Positions 1-58,197 of a DNA stretch of 64,000 nucleotides are shown one piece after another. The stretch spans positions 268,128-332,127 of the forward strand of contig OX030960.1 in NCBI GenBank assembly GCA_943735955.1, in the 5' to 3' direction. The DNA comes from Piscicola geometra (Eukaryota > Annelida > Clitellata > Hirudinida > Piscicolidae). Below the pieces are notes generated by a model. It ran no database searches. It was not told the origin of the DNA and saw nothing but the letters and a program-made list of their open reading frames with translations. The position numbers were made by a program, and so were the translations under genes. Positions within the stretch are counted from its first letter, which is position 1. Each line of letters opens with the position of its first letter.

Positions 1-235
1 CTCCGTGCCGATGACTTCGTTTCATTAAATACTGCAACCCGAACATTAACCTTCATCTCAATTTCAGATTCAACCCAAACCTTAATCTCAATTTCAGATT
101 CAACCTCAATCATTAACTCAACCTAAACCCTAATCCCAAACCTTCCCTAACACCCCCTCAACACCCCTCAACACCCCTCAACACCCCTCAACACCTCTCA
201 ACACCCCTCAACACCCCTCAACGACACGACGACAG
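1..235 (+). other. GCN1 intron (3' end) with 10-bp repeat
   Basis: No coding potential. The second half is about eight copies of a 10-bp unit (ACACCCCTCA, about 150-228) that ends just before the acceptor gacgacag of the first visible exon. Confidence 0.7.
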
Positions 236-47285
<47,050 letters not shown>

Positions 47286-47420
47286 GCCTCCTCGTGCTCT
47301 GCTGCTCTCACGTCGTGCTTTCAATTCGTTTCCATTTCAATGTTTTATTTTCATCTTTCATTATTATTATTATTGCATTTAAAATCTAAATTTGAAATAT
47401 TATTTGATTGATTTAATGCA

Positions 47421-47426
47421 AATAAA
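47421..47426 (+). promoter_or_regulatory. GCN1 poly(A) signal AATAAA
   Basis: AATAAATAAATA begins 136 bp after the stop codon, in an AT-rich context. Likely cleavage signal; not proven. Confidence 0.65.
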
Positions 47427-47654
47427 TAAATATTTTTCATCGTTTCGATGGGTTCCTTATCGACGTCGAGCAATCAGAAAGACTGCACACAAGAGGTCTT
47501 CCACTCCTCCTTGCAGCTTCCGCATCACACTCACAATGGCAACTGCGTTGGTGGCTTAAACTGCACCATTTGCCTTCCTCTGTGGAGAATGCCTCGTGCT
47601 GGCGAGCGGGATGGCTCAGATGGGAAGATTCTGTCACTTAATATGAAGAGGGAT

Positions 47655-47725
47655 TGTTATAAGTCAATCAATCAATCAAATAGATTTCTATAGCGCTCTT
47701 TCTTCAAATTCAAGAGCGCTCGAAT
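47655..47725. repeat. (TCAA)n plus hairpin with perfect 9-bp stem
   Basis: (TCAA)4 is followed by AGCGCTCTT (47,692-47,700), an 11-nt loop, and AAGAGCGCT (47,712-47,720). The TATAGCGCT context recurs in animal interspersed repeats, so this may be a repeat end. Confidence 0.5.
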
Positions 47726-48014
47726 AAGAAGTATAAGTTGGTTTGTATTGGGCGTTCATGATTTGGTCAGAAGTGGAAGTAGTGGAAGAGAAGAATTAGG
47801 AGGAGTGGAGGTGTGAAGTGGAAAAAAGGAACGAAAGTGAATGGAAAGAAAAGAGAATTTATGAGCATAAACGTAGAGGAGACAGTTGAGTGGTGTGTCT
47901 ACAAGGAGAAGTTCTGGAAGAGGTGGAAGACTTGAAGCACCTGAACGTAAAGATTCAATGCAGTCGTGAGTGCTCTAGAGAAGTAGTGAATGCAGGCTGT
48001 GAGGTTTGTTGGAT

Positions 48015-48895
48015 AGAAGTAAACAGGGGCAGCGATCTACAGAAAATCTTAGGGGGGTCCTAAGTACCTAGCATGGACGTCATGGAGGAGGGGGTCCTGG
48101 GGTCTAGACTTAAAAAATCCTTTTAAACGTTTGTTTTGATACGAATATTTAAATAAGCCATGAATAGTTTTATTTCAGACAGCTATCACTAACTACACAT
48201 ACTCACAATGTATTACTATATAAACATTCTGTTTTCTGTCATGCTCGTATCAAAACAAGAGTTTTAAATGTTTTTATTGAGAAAAGTAGAGGGGAAGTCC
48301 ACATTAAGGCGGACTCCTCCACTAAAAAAAGTGGGCGGGGTCTGGACACCAGAACCCCACAGGGTCGAAGTAAAAGAGGTGTTCTGTGGCAAAATATAAA
48401 GTGAATGTTACAGTACTTTGGTGCGACCCGTGATGATGTATGGTCTAGAGTAGCGGTTCCCAACCTCAGGGTCGTTTGATGATTTTGAAGAGGTTGACAA
48501 GACTTTCAAATTATTAATTGTTTGGAAAATCGTATTATTTAAACTTGACAGGTTTTAGCAACACAGACCTTGACAGGAAGTTTCAACGTTAAGGTGCCTT
48601 ATGCTCTGGAATGGATAAGAGCGTTCTTGACAAAAAGAAGAGTCGTCATGGAAGCAGCAGCTTTAGACGCTGTTCCAGTGGTCAGTGCAGTGCCACAAGC
48701 ATGGGCGGCGATCCTGTTCAGATCTTCCACTTTTGGCAGTGAGGAGATCTGCCTTAATTTGCATCTTCTCAAATGTTTTTTGAAGTCGGAGAAAGGGAAG
48801 TCCGGACCCCAGAACCCCACCCCCCCCCCCCCTCCCCAGGATCGTCTATGCCCCCCCCCCCCCAAGATTTGCAGCAGATCGCCGTCCCTGGTCAC
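48015..48895. repeat. Three partial copies of one interspersed repeat, two forming an inverted pair
   Basis: A block at about 48,020-48,145 (minus sense) and another at about 48,245-48,370 (plus sense) share TTGTTTTGATACGA and GGGGTYCTGGKGTCYAGAC in inverted orientation. A third copy at about 48,790-48,895 shares GGACCCCAGAACCCC and AAGATTTGCAGCAGATCGC with poly-C tracts of about 14. Family not identified. Confidence 0.55.
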
Positions 48896-49488
48896 AAGGG
48901 AGTATCCTGGGACGATTTCTGTTTCTGATCCACCATTGAAAGTACCATGAAAAACAATGTATTTGTGTGATTTACAGAAAGAGAATTACAGTCAAAAACT
49001 GCGGCGAAGTGTGGAATGAGAGCAAAAGTGCAGCATCACGTTTTTTCAATTACATATAAAAAATTTAAACAGCCTTACATCCTTAAAATAAAATAATAAA
49101 AATAATTCCACATAAAATTTAAAAAAATTAAAGTTATGCAATATGGAATAATTTTAAATTATGACATTGCGCCTATTTTCCAAAATGGTGGTTAATATAG
49201 CTTATACCCTTTTTTATACGAGATTTCCCTGCCATGTACATTCATCTTGAATTATTCTATGCATTGTATAGCATACACGATACACATTCTCTTGGCTTGC
49301 ACTATAGCATGCACATTTTGATGTTTGCACGCGAATTTTGCTGCTTGGTGACGCCTAGAAGACAAAACTGACGATAAATCTACGCATCGGTCATTGACTG
49401 CAACCTTTAGCTTAGTTTTTGTTCCAATTTCTGAGTTGCCGTGGATTTGCAGACAAGCCTCAGACTGACTTGAAGGTTCCTCGAAGAG

Positions 49489-49533
49489 ATGTCGTTGGCT
49501 GGATTCAAGAAGCAGATCAACAAGGCTAACCAG
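49489..49533 (+). CDS. Endophilin-A exon 1 (coding part)
   Basis: Starts at ATG 49,489: MSLAGFKKQINKANQ, equivalent to MSVAGLKKQFYKASQ (helix 0). Donor gtgcct; phase 0. Confidence 0.92.
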
Positions 49534-52500
49534 GTGCCTTCTGAGTTGTGTGCGTGGGCGTGTTTAGGATTTAGCGCTGAAATATAACCTCAATGTTGCA
49601 GTACGTCAGCGAGAAGATCGGAGGAGCCAAGGGAACAGAGCTGGACGATGACTTTGTGGAGCTGGAAAAGGTTCGTTGTACGTCATGCTTGTCTGAATGC
49701 AAACGCATTAAAATGTACAATGAGTCTTGAACAACCTTGTTTTCTTGCGGGTTTGTCTTATCTTCATCCACAAAATTGGCCTCAATCCTCTGGGTGCTCT
49801 AGATTCAGCAACAGAATTTTTTTATAGCTTTCTGCCGATGTTTTAAACTTTATAAATAAAAATTTCATGGTAAATAAACCAAAAATTCAAATAATTTGTA
49901 TTCAGCTATAATATTATTGGCTTCACAACGGTCTAGCCCCCGATTACTGGTTAGCCTTGTATATTTTACAGGCAATGTGTAGAATTAGGCAATCCGCTGA
50001 ATGCCGGAAACTGTTAGACAATTCTCATAAAAATGGTTGCTTTCAATTTTGATTTAATAGTTTTATTCCGTTCAATAGCTTATTGCAACAAGTTAAAGAT
50101 GAATGGCATTTTATTTAATAATCGGAAATATATAATTTTGAGTTCAATTTTTTTAAATTTTGTTTACAGTTTCATAGTTTATTGCAACAAGTTAAATATA
50201 AATAGCATTTTGTTTAATAAATCCAAAAAAATCCATAGAATGACTGATTGAGTTCCATAGATTTCTGAACGCTCCTGGCATTCCTTTGATTTCCTGATTC
50301 TGCGCATTTCCTCTTACATATAAAGCGTGCTTACAACAATTTTTAACTAGCAAAAACTGAAAGCAGACCACAATTCGAACTACAGAAAACAGACAGTCTG
50401 GTGAGGCTGGTAGACGAGCTGATGGTGAAGACGCATGAAATGCTCCAGCCCAACCCAGGTGAGGGGCAAAATGAGCTGGAAAATGTCTGCTTAGAATTTA
50501 ATTTAATGAATAGGTGGGTTGACGGATGGGTAAGGAAGTGGGTTGTAAAGTAATGGATGAGTGGGTGGCAAGATAGGGGGGGGAGTGGGTGTACGGTGGA
50601 GGATTGAATGCATGGGTGGATCTACAGATGGGTGTGTGTAGAAATAGATGGGTGGACGAATAAGTGAGCGAGTGTATGGATGGGTGGGTGAGAGAAAACT
50701 GATGAGGTGGAAGGAAGGAATCTGTCTATGTCTTTCAGAGGAGATTGGAAGTTGTTGCGGTAGTTTGATGTCATTGGCGCAATTAGTTAGGAAGAATAGA
50801 ATTAAATTTGTTAAAAATAGACAAATATGGCCATGCATCTTGAGTCCAATGTTTCCTTGCTTTGAACAATAGGTTCATTAATTAGACTTCTTGCTTGTAT
50901 TCTAGAGGTCGGACCAATTTTTTCTTGCCTTTTTATTTTGATTATTTGAAGAAATTCAAGAATGCAATACACAAAAGTCTTCCATATTCTTCCTGCATTT
51001 GTTACATTTTTGTCTGCTTTTTTCATTAAATCCATTAGCACGTCCTACAATGGTTGACTTTGGACGTCTGATATATATTTCAAATTGTCTTTTCAAAATA
51101 CGTTCAACCAGTCTTCCAGATTTTACTAAAAGGATGTGCAAAGTTTATTTTTTTAGCAGTTTAAAATGCAAGTTCTTGAAATTCAGTTGTTGTAAATCGA
51201 TACAGCATTTGTTTATTTTCATTGTTTAGTGAATCAAAGCTGTTTCAAGAGGACCACCTAATGGACACAATATCTGCCTAACGATCCAGGCTTTTTACTT
51301 GTCCTCTAATGTGCCTTGTGATCTCTTTACGAAGAGCTATATGAGTTCTGCTTCCACTTTGCTCATTTTCCCCAGAACTACGGCATTAATAGCATTCTTC
51401 ATAACTGCCTCTATTGGGCTTTCTCTTTTAAGTGCTAAGCAACGAAAACCTGAAATAATTTAAAAGTTAGTAATTAGATCGGATGTAGGCGTATTGCCCC
51501 GCGGTTATAAATTCAAAACTTATTCACAAATTAGATTTTATGAAACGGAAAATATAATTTTTTTTTCTGTAAATGAAGCAGAAGATGAAAGTGTTTAACA
51601 GACGATGAAATATCATTATGAAAATGCGGTAAAATGAAAAGATAAAAAGCAAGCAAACTAACATCAATGTATATAAAAACAAATTTTGGAGTTCAATTTT
51701 GGACGGTCAAACGAAATGGTAGTTGAAGTAAATGATTCAAAATAAATAAACTAATACTTTCAAATGAATGCTCTTTTCAAAGAGTGTTTTGCGAATTTAT
51801 ATTTTGCAAAAACATCTGTGGCATCTCCACCCGCTTGGGCTGTTGCCGCGCTCTTCCTTATATTTTTTTTTTACCTTAACAACAACAATTCGTTTATTTG
51901 CAAGCAAATAAATTTAGAAATCGAAGCAAATAAATGCTTGTATGACCTCTTAGAAAAATAAAATAATACATGAACTTCTTAATTAAATTCACAAATTAAA
52001 AGAATTGTTAATAATAACAAATGTTTTCATTGATTTACAAAAGAAATTAATTAAAGTGATTGGAAATTATAAGTGGTTTAATTGTTTTCTTAAAATTAAG
52101 GGTTTGCTGTATATTCTTCAATTTCAATGGCAATCTGTTCCAGAGTTGGAGCCCTGCATAGATTGGACTATTTAGATAGAAATTGGTTCTTGGAGTTTGT
52201 AAGTAATAGTCAGACTTAGTTCTGAATGATCGTGTGCAGTTGGATGTGAAGGAATGTATTAAATGTGTAAAATAGGAGGATGTGTTTTTTATTATAAGTT
52301 TATGAAAAAGAATATAGGTTTTAAAGATGTATAACTGATTGATTGTTAAAATTTGAGCTGGAAGATACAGATGAGATATGTGGTCATGAGAGTGTAAATT
52401 AAACAGGACTCTAAGAAAATTATTTTGTATAACATTTAAAGGATGTAAATGAGTTTTGCAAGCAAGTCCCCATAAAAGGAGACAATAGGTCAAGTAAGGT

Positions 52501-55500
52501 AGAATTAAAGTAGAATAGAGTAACTTAATTATATGAGATGGTAAATTGTGTTTAAGTTTATGTAAAATACCAATATTTTTTGAAAGTTTTTTTGATATAT
52601 ACATTATATGTTCATTCCAAGAAAGATTACTGGTTATATAAATACCTAAGAATTTTGTATAATCGACTCTCTCTATAATATAAGAATCAATTGTAAGTGT
52701 ATAATTAATAATGTTTGTTTTTATTTTAGGGCCAAAAAGAATGCTGCATGTTTTTGCATAGTTGATTTTGAGTTGGTTGTCAATTGTCCATTGATGTAAC
52801 AAATTAAGAAAAGTATTTGTTTTTAAAATAGGATTATTAACATTTTTGTCTTGGAACAATACTGTAGTGTCGTCTGCATAAAGGACAAATTTGGCAATTT
52901 CGGAAAGATTCATTAAATCATTAACATAAATGTTAAATAACAAAGGTCCTAAAATAGTGGTACACCAGTGTTAATCTTTAGTGTGTTAGATGTTACACCA
53001 TCAATGTATACATATTGGGAACGGTTTCTTAAATATTCACAGAACCATTTGTGACATGTTCCACGTATTCCATAGTGAAATAATTTATCAAGCAAGATAG
53101 AATGGTTAATGGTTTCAAATGCCTTTGAAAAATCAATGAAAATACCTAATGTGTGTAAGCGAGAATCAATACCAGTAGCAACATGATGCACAACATCCAA
53201 AATGGCTAGTTCCGTAGAACTGCCTTTTGTGAAACCGTATTGGCTAGGTGATAGAATATTTTCGTTTTCCATGAAATTATTAAGTCGATTAAAAACCATT
53301 TTTTCTAAAATTTTTGAATTAGAAGATAATAGTGATATGGGTCTATAATTGTTCGAATCATTTTCTAAACCATTTTTATGTATTGGAATAATTTTGGATA
53401 ATTTAAAAAGAGAAGGAAATGAACCTGTTTTAAGAGATACGTTAATTAGATGTGTAAGTGGAATTAATATATTTGGTGAATTTTTCTTTAAAAGTTTGTT
53501 AGAAATTTGGTCATCGCCACAACTAGATGTATTTGAAATGGTTTTAATGATAGAGCTTATTTCAATGAAGTCTTTTTCTAAGAGAAAAAAAGAATTTTGT
53601 GGACTTTTCTTCAAGTATGAATTTGTAATATGATTATTTTTGTTTTCAGAAAAAGCAGCAAACTGACTATTAAAAATAGTTGCGATAGAAGATTTGTCCG
53701 TAATTATTTCATTGTTAATTTTTAATGTAATATTATTTTGTTTATTGTAGTTATTTAAATGATATTTTATTAAATCCCATTATTTTTATGCTTAATGAAT
53801 TCTTCTTTATTGTATTTATTTTTAGAAATTCTGCATATGTATAACATACATTTTATATATTCTTATTTTTCATTCATTTTCTATTATTATTATTCTCATT
53901 ACTTAGGAATCTTGAAGCTTGGTTGGGTTTACGCCACGTTAATAGTATTTTTCATTTTATTGTATTGTATTGTATTGTATTTTGTTGCATTGTATTGTAT
54001 TGCATTCTATTGTATTGTGTTTTATTGTATTGTATTGTTTTTATTGAATTGTATTGTTTTTATTGTATTGTATTGTTTTTATTGTATTGTATTGGAGTGT
54101 ATTTTATTGTGTTGTGTTGTATTGCATTGTATTGTATTGTATTGTATTTTGTGTATTTTATTGTATTGTATTGTATTGTATTGTATTTTGTTGCATTGTA
54201 TTGTATTGCATTCTATTGAATTCTGTTTTATTGTATTGTATTGTATTTTATTGTATTGTATTATATTGTATTGTAATGTATTTTAATGTATTGTGTTGTA
54301 ATTTATTGCATTGTATTGTATTGTATTGTATTGTTTTGTATTGTATTGTGTTGTGTTGTATTTTTTTTTATTGTATTGTGTTGTATTGTATTGTGTTGTA
54401 TTGTATTGTGTTGTATTGTATTGTGTTGTATTGTGTTGTGTTGTGTTGTGTTGTATTGTGCTGTATTGTATTGTGTTGTATTTTGTTGTGTTGTGTTGTA
54501 TTGTGCTGTATTGTATTGTGTTGTATTGTATTGTATTGTGTTGAATTGTATTGTATTGTATTGTATTGTATTGTGTTGTATTGTTTTGTATTGTATTGTG
54601 TTGAATTGTATTGTATTGTATTGTATTGTATTGTGTTGTATTGTTTTGTATTGTATTGTGTTGAATTGTATTGTATTGTGTTATATTTTATTGTATTGTA
54701 TTGTGTGTGATTGCTTACGATGCTCTCAATCACACCTTAAAGCGTCCAGGGCGAGGATGCTGGCGGTGAAGTCGATCTCGAAGCTGAGGGGGCAGTCGAA
54801 CCACAGTTTGTACCCGCAGCCGGAGGGCCAGCTGGGAGAGTGCATGGTCAAGAGTGGCAAGGAGTTGGGAGAGGACTCTGTCTTTGGTGCGTTTGCAGGC
54901 AAAAATTTTCGAAGCATTCTATGTGGTGTTTGCCGGTGGTTGAAGGAGATGAGGTGGTTGGAGGAGATGAGGTGGTTGGAGGAGATGAGGTGGTTGGAGG
55001 AGATGAGGTGGTTGGAGGAGATGAGGTGGTTGGAGGAGATGAGGTGGTTGGAGGAGATGAGGTGGTTGGAGGAGATGAGGTGGTTGGAGGAGATGAGGTG
55101 GTTGGAGGAGATGAGGTGGTTGGAGGAGATGAGGTGGTTGGAGGAGATGAGGTGGTTGGAGGAGATGAGGTGGTTGGAGGAGATGAGGTGGTTGGAGGAG
55201 ATGAGGTGGTTGGAGGAGATGAGGTGGTTGGAGGAGATGAGGTGGTTGGAGGAGATGAGGTGGTTGGAGGAGATGAGGTGGTTGGAGGAGATGAGGTGGT
55301 TGGAGGAGATGAGGTGGTTGAAGGAGATGAGGTGGTTGGAGGAGATGAGGTGGTTGGAGGAGATGAGGTGGTTGGAGGAGATGAGGTGGTTGAAGAAGAT
55401 GAGGTGGTTGGAGGAGATGAGGTGGTTGAAGGAGATGAGGTGGTTGGAGGAGATGAGGTGGTTGGAGGAGATGAGGTGGTTGGAGGAGATGAGGTGGTTG

Positions 55501-56677
55501 GAGGAGATGAGGTGGTTGGAGGAGATGAGGTGGTTGGAGGAGATGAGGTGGTTGGAGGAGATGAGGTGGTTGAAGAAGATGAGGTGGTTGAAGAAGATGA
55601 GGTGGTTGGAGGAGATGAGGTGGGTTGGAGGAGATGAGGTGGTTGGGAGGAGATGAGGTGGTTGGAGGAGATGAGGTGGTTGGAGGAGATGAGGGTGGTT
55701 GGAGGAGATGAGGTGGTTGGAGGAGATGAGGTGGTTGAAGAAGATGAGGTGGTTGGAGGAGATGAGGTGGTTGGAGAAGATGAGGTGGTTGGAGGAGATG
55801 AGGTGGTTGAAGGAGATGAGGTGGTTGGAGAGATGAGGTGGTTTGGAGGAGATGAGGTGGTTGGAGGAGATGAGGTGGTTGGAGGAGATGAGGTGGTTGG
55901 AGGAGATGAGGTGGTTGAAGGAAGATGAGGTGGTTGGAGGAGATGAGGTGGTTGAGAAGATGAGGTGGTTGGAGGAGATGAGGTGGTTGGAGGAGATGAG
56001 GTGGTTGGAGAAGATGAGGTGGTTGGAGGAGATGAGGGTTGTTGAAGAAGATGAGGTGGTTGGAGGAGGTGGTTGGAGAGATGAGGTGGTTGAGGAGATG
56101 AGGTGGTTGGAGGGAGATGAGGTGGTTGGAGGAGATGGAGGGGTGGTTGGAGGAGATGAGGTGGTTGGAGGAGATGAGGTGGTTGGAGGAGATGAGGTGT
56201 TGAGGATTGAGGTGTGGAGATGAGGTGGTTGGAGGAGATGAGGTGGTTGGAGGAGATGAGGTGGTTGGAGGAGATGAGGTGGTGTTGAGGAGATGAGGTG
56301 NNNNNNNNNNNNNNNNNNNNNNNNNNNNNNNNNNNNNNNNNNNNNNNNNNNNNNNNNNNNNNNNNNNNNNNNNNNNNNNNNNNNNNNNNNNNNNNNNNNN
56401 NNNNNNNNNNNNNNNNNNNNNNNNNNNNNNNNNNNNNNNNNNNNNNNNNNNNNNNNNNNNNNNNNNNNNNNNNNNNNNNNNNNNNNNNNNNNNNNNNNNN
56501 CTCCTTTTCTTAATCATCTTTTATTATTATTATTATGCTGTTGTTATTATTGTCATCATCATCCTCATCCTCATCATTGATTCTATTAAAGCACCAAACT
56601 CACGTGACAGCACCACAGAAAGAAGATGCATGGACGACGACTCGACTTCGACTGCAAGAAGAGGAAGCAGGAAAAAG
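49489..56677 (+). CDS. Endophilin-A (SH3GL-type), N-BAR part; 3'-partial, internal gap
   Basis: Endophilin A binds and curves membranes at endocytic sites through its N-BAR domain and recruits dynamin and synaptojanin by a C-terminal SH3. Visible here: the amphipathic helix 0 start (MSLAGFKKQINKANQ), YVSEKIGGAKGTELDDDFVE, MLQPNPASRARM, LRGQSNHSLYPQPEGQLGEC and GRRLDFDCKKRKQ. All match animal SH3GL proteins in order. Exons: 49,489-49,533; 49,602-49,670; 50,386-50,458; 54,743-54,886; 56,619-56,677. About 60 residues between DSVFG and GRRLDFD are absent, and a 200-N gap lies there. The rest of the BAR domain and the SH3 lie beyond the window, past a LINE insertion. Confidence 0.93.
49602..49670 (+). 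CDS. Endophilin-A exon 2
   Basis: Encodes YVSEKIGGAKGTELDDDFVE LEK. Acceptor ttgcag, donor gttcgt; phase 0/0. Confidence 0.94.
49671..50385. other. Endophilin intron 2
   Basis: AT-rich, with no recognisable element. A duplicated phrase (AGTTTATTGCAACAAGTTAAA / TAGCTTATTGCAACAAGTT near 50,077-50,200) suggests a local tandem duplication of about 95 bp. Confidence 0.5.
50386..50458 (+). CDS. Endophilin-A exon 3
   Basis: Encodes KTDSLVRLVDELMVKTHEML QPNP. Acceptor ctacag, donor gtgagg; phase 0/1. LQPNP is the conserved landmark. Confidence 0.93.
50512..50695. repeat. Degenerate GGATGGGTGG-rich repeat
   Basis: Imperfect GATGGGTG / GAGTGGGTG units at the start of endophilin intron 3. Confidence 0.7.
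50903..50914 (+). mobile_element. Orphan hAT-type terminal repeat TAGAGGTCGGAC
   Basis: Identical 12-mer to the TIR of the three hAT copies, followed by CAATTTTTTCTTGCC rather than their G-rich subterminal repeats. No matching right end with the flanking 8-mer TTGTATTC was found to the right. Confidence 0.45.
50956..51460 (-). pseudogene. Degraded pogo-like transposase (Tc1/mariner superfamily), N-terminal part
   Basis: Minus strand. A psq/CENP-B-type helix-turn-helix is readable (MKNAINAVVLGKMSKVEAEL), then two stops, and further on RRPKSTIVGRANGFNEKS, which resembles the (T)S..RATGFNK motif of pogo/Tigger transposases. Several stops and frameshifts; no catalytic DDE/D domain is visible. 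Alternative: chance resemblance in AT-rich DNA. Confidence 0.4.
51876..53785 (-). mobile_element. 5'-truncated CR1/Jockey-type LINE
   Basis: Minus strand, inside endophilin intron 3. The RT domain is clear: NNYRPISLLS, FIDFSKAFETINHSILLDKL, YADDTTVLF, then FLGIYITSNLSWNEH and a C-terminal LQLWNRLPLKL. A stop near 53,785 marks the 5' truncation (no endonuclease). The 3' UTR ends near 51,876 in a short TTG-type tail. One frameshift splits the frame at 52,944-52,948. Confidence 0.85.
52047..53780 (-). pseudogene. LINE reverse transcriptase, frameshifted
   Basis: Two frames, about 53,780-52,949 and 52,943-52,047. The break falls at the conserved GVPQGSILGP motif, which reads GVP then TILGPLLFNIYVNDL. 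A loss of about 7 bp (the QGS codons) explains it. The FADD-type catalytic box (YADDT) is intact. Confidence 0.85.
53955..54712. repeat. (TTGTA)n pentanucleotide array, about 750 bp
   Basis: TTGTA/TTGTG units with TTTTA variants, at the end of endophilin intron 3. Open in forward frames as I/V/L/Y/C repeats; not coding. Confidence 0.97.
54743..54886 (+). CDS. Endophilin-A exon 4
   Basis: Encodes ASRARMLAVKSISKLRGQSN, YPQPEGQLGECMVKSGKELG, EDSVFG. The acceptor is ttaaag (not the nearby ccag), because it preserves phase 1 and the PNPASRA motif; donor gtgcgt. Confidence 0.9.
54935..56300. repeat. 18-bp minisatellite GAGGAGATGAGGTGGTTG
   Basis: About 75 units, highly homogeneous on the left (54,950-55,600) and increasingly disrupted by 1-bp indels from about 55,620 to the gap. 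The indels look like unpolished long-read sequence next to an unresolved region. It lies in the endophilin intron after exon 4. Confidence 0.97.
56301..56500. other. Assembly gap (200 N)
   Basis: Exactly 200 N, a conventional arbitrary gap size, so the true length is unknown. At least one endophilin exon is expected in it. Confidence 0.98.
56619..56677 (+). CDS. Endophilin-A exon after the gap
   Basis: Encodes KKMHGRRLDFDCKKRKQEK, equivalent to [20 protein letters not shown] of animal endophilin A. Acceptor ccacag; donor is GTACTA, the first bases of a (TAC)n repeat; phase 2/1. Confidence 0.9.
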
Positions 56678-57440
<763 letters not shown>

Positions 57441-57699
57441 GTGTCTCACATAAACTTTCTTAGAATGCAACCGTTGCAAAAGCACCAGCAACCACACCCT
57501 TCTACAACACCAACTTCTCTACAAAAATCAGTACATAAAAAACTAGGTAACAAAATCAATAGCAAAAAAATATAATACAAATAAACAACAACAGCCACAA
57601 CAACAACAACAAAAAAGCATCTACCTAAACAAACACACAACAACAAGCAATTCTATCAACAAACAACACCACCAACAACAACAACCACACCACGGCTAT

Positions 57700-58146
57700 A
57701 TGGTCCCGCCTTCACGCGGCGTCGTTGGCTGCCCTCGGGCACGAAAAGGACCTCAAAAGCGTCACTTCTCCCTCCCTCTCTCAAGGAGAAAGCGCAAAAA
57801 CAAACAACATCAACACAAAGATGGGTTTTTCGAAGCCAGAGGACATAAACCGGCATATGTCTTCTGGCCTAACCTCATTCTAAGAGCCGGTGATGTTCAC
57901 CCCAAGCCAGAACTTCATTGTGGAAGCTGCAGTGGAACAATCCACAGCGGCACGACGCCGATGGTATGCGGAGGCTGCCAGAAAAACTTCTACAAAAAGT
58001 GCACTGGGTTGACAAGGACGCGGATGGACTCCTACATGAAGGACGACAACAAGCTCTGGCGATGCGGTCGACCATGCAGACTAAACCCGCCACAAGAAGA
58101 AGAAGAGCAGGGTGACCCTCCAAACCCAACCAACCCAGAGGAATGA
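57700..58146 (+). pseudogene. LINE N-terminal PHD-like zinc-finger segment
   Basis: Contains CGSCSGTIHSGTTPMVCGGC, FYKKCTGL and LWRCGRPC: a PHD-like Cys pattern with Tyr where the usual His stands. It ends in an acidic stretch and a stop. The frame is continued by a shifted reading (NEREVNVPSLEAESEEQQ) into the next segment, so 1-nt indels have broken it. Confidence 0.7.
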
Positions 58147-58197
58147 AAGGGAAGTTAATGTGCCAAGTTTAGAGGCCGAATCAGAAGAGCAGCAGTG

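Larger units (their letters stand above)
47286..49488. other. Intergenic region GCN1 to endophilin
   Basis: No convincing gene. It holds the GCN1 3' end, the repeats listed separately, a sequence at 48,450 resembling a hAT-Charlie-type end (TAGCGGTTCCCAACC) without a partner, and AT-rich DNA before the endophilin start. A promoter must lie here, but no motif can be singled out. Confidence 0.6.

Noticed and set aside
48570..48950. 126-codon plus-strand frame in the intergenic region
   Set aside because: Spans poly-C and a dispersed repeat copy; no recognisable domain or splice context.
54286..55656. Open frames with I/V/L/Y/C and RWLEEM repeats
   Set aside because: Translations of the TTGTA array and of the 18-bp minisatellite that happen to run through endophilin exon 4; only 54,743-54,886 is coding.
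57446..57646. Minus-strand V-rich 66-codon frame
   Set aside because: Low-complexity translation of CAA-rich DNA at the LINE 5' side.
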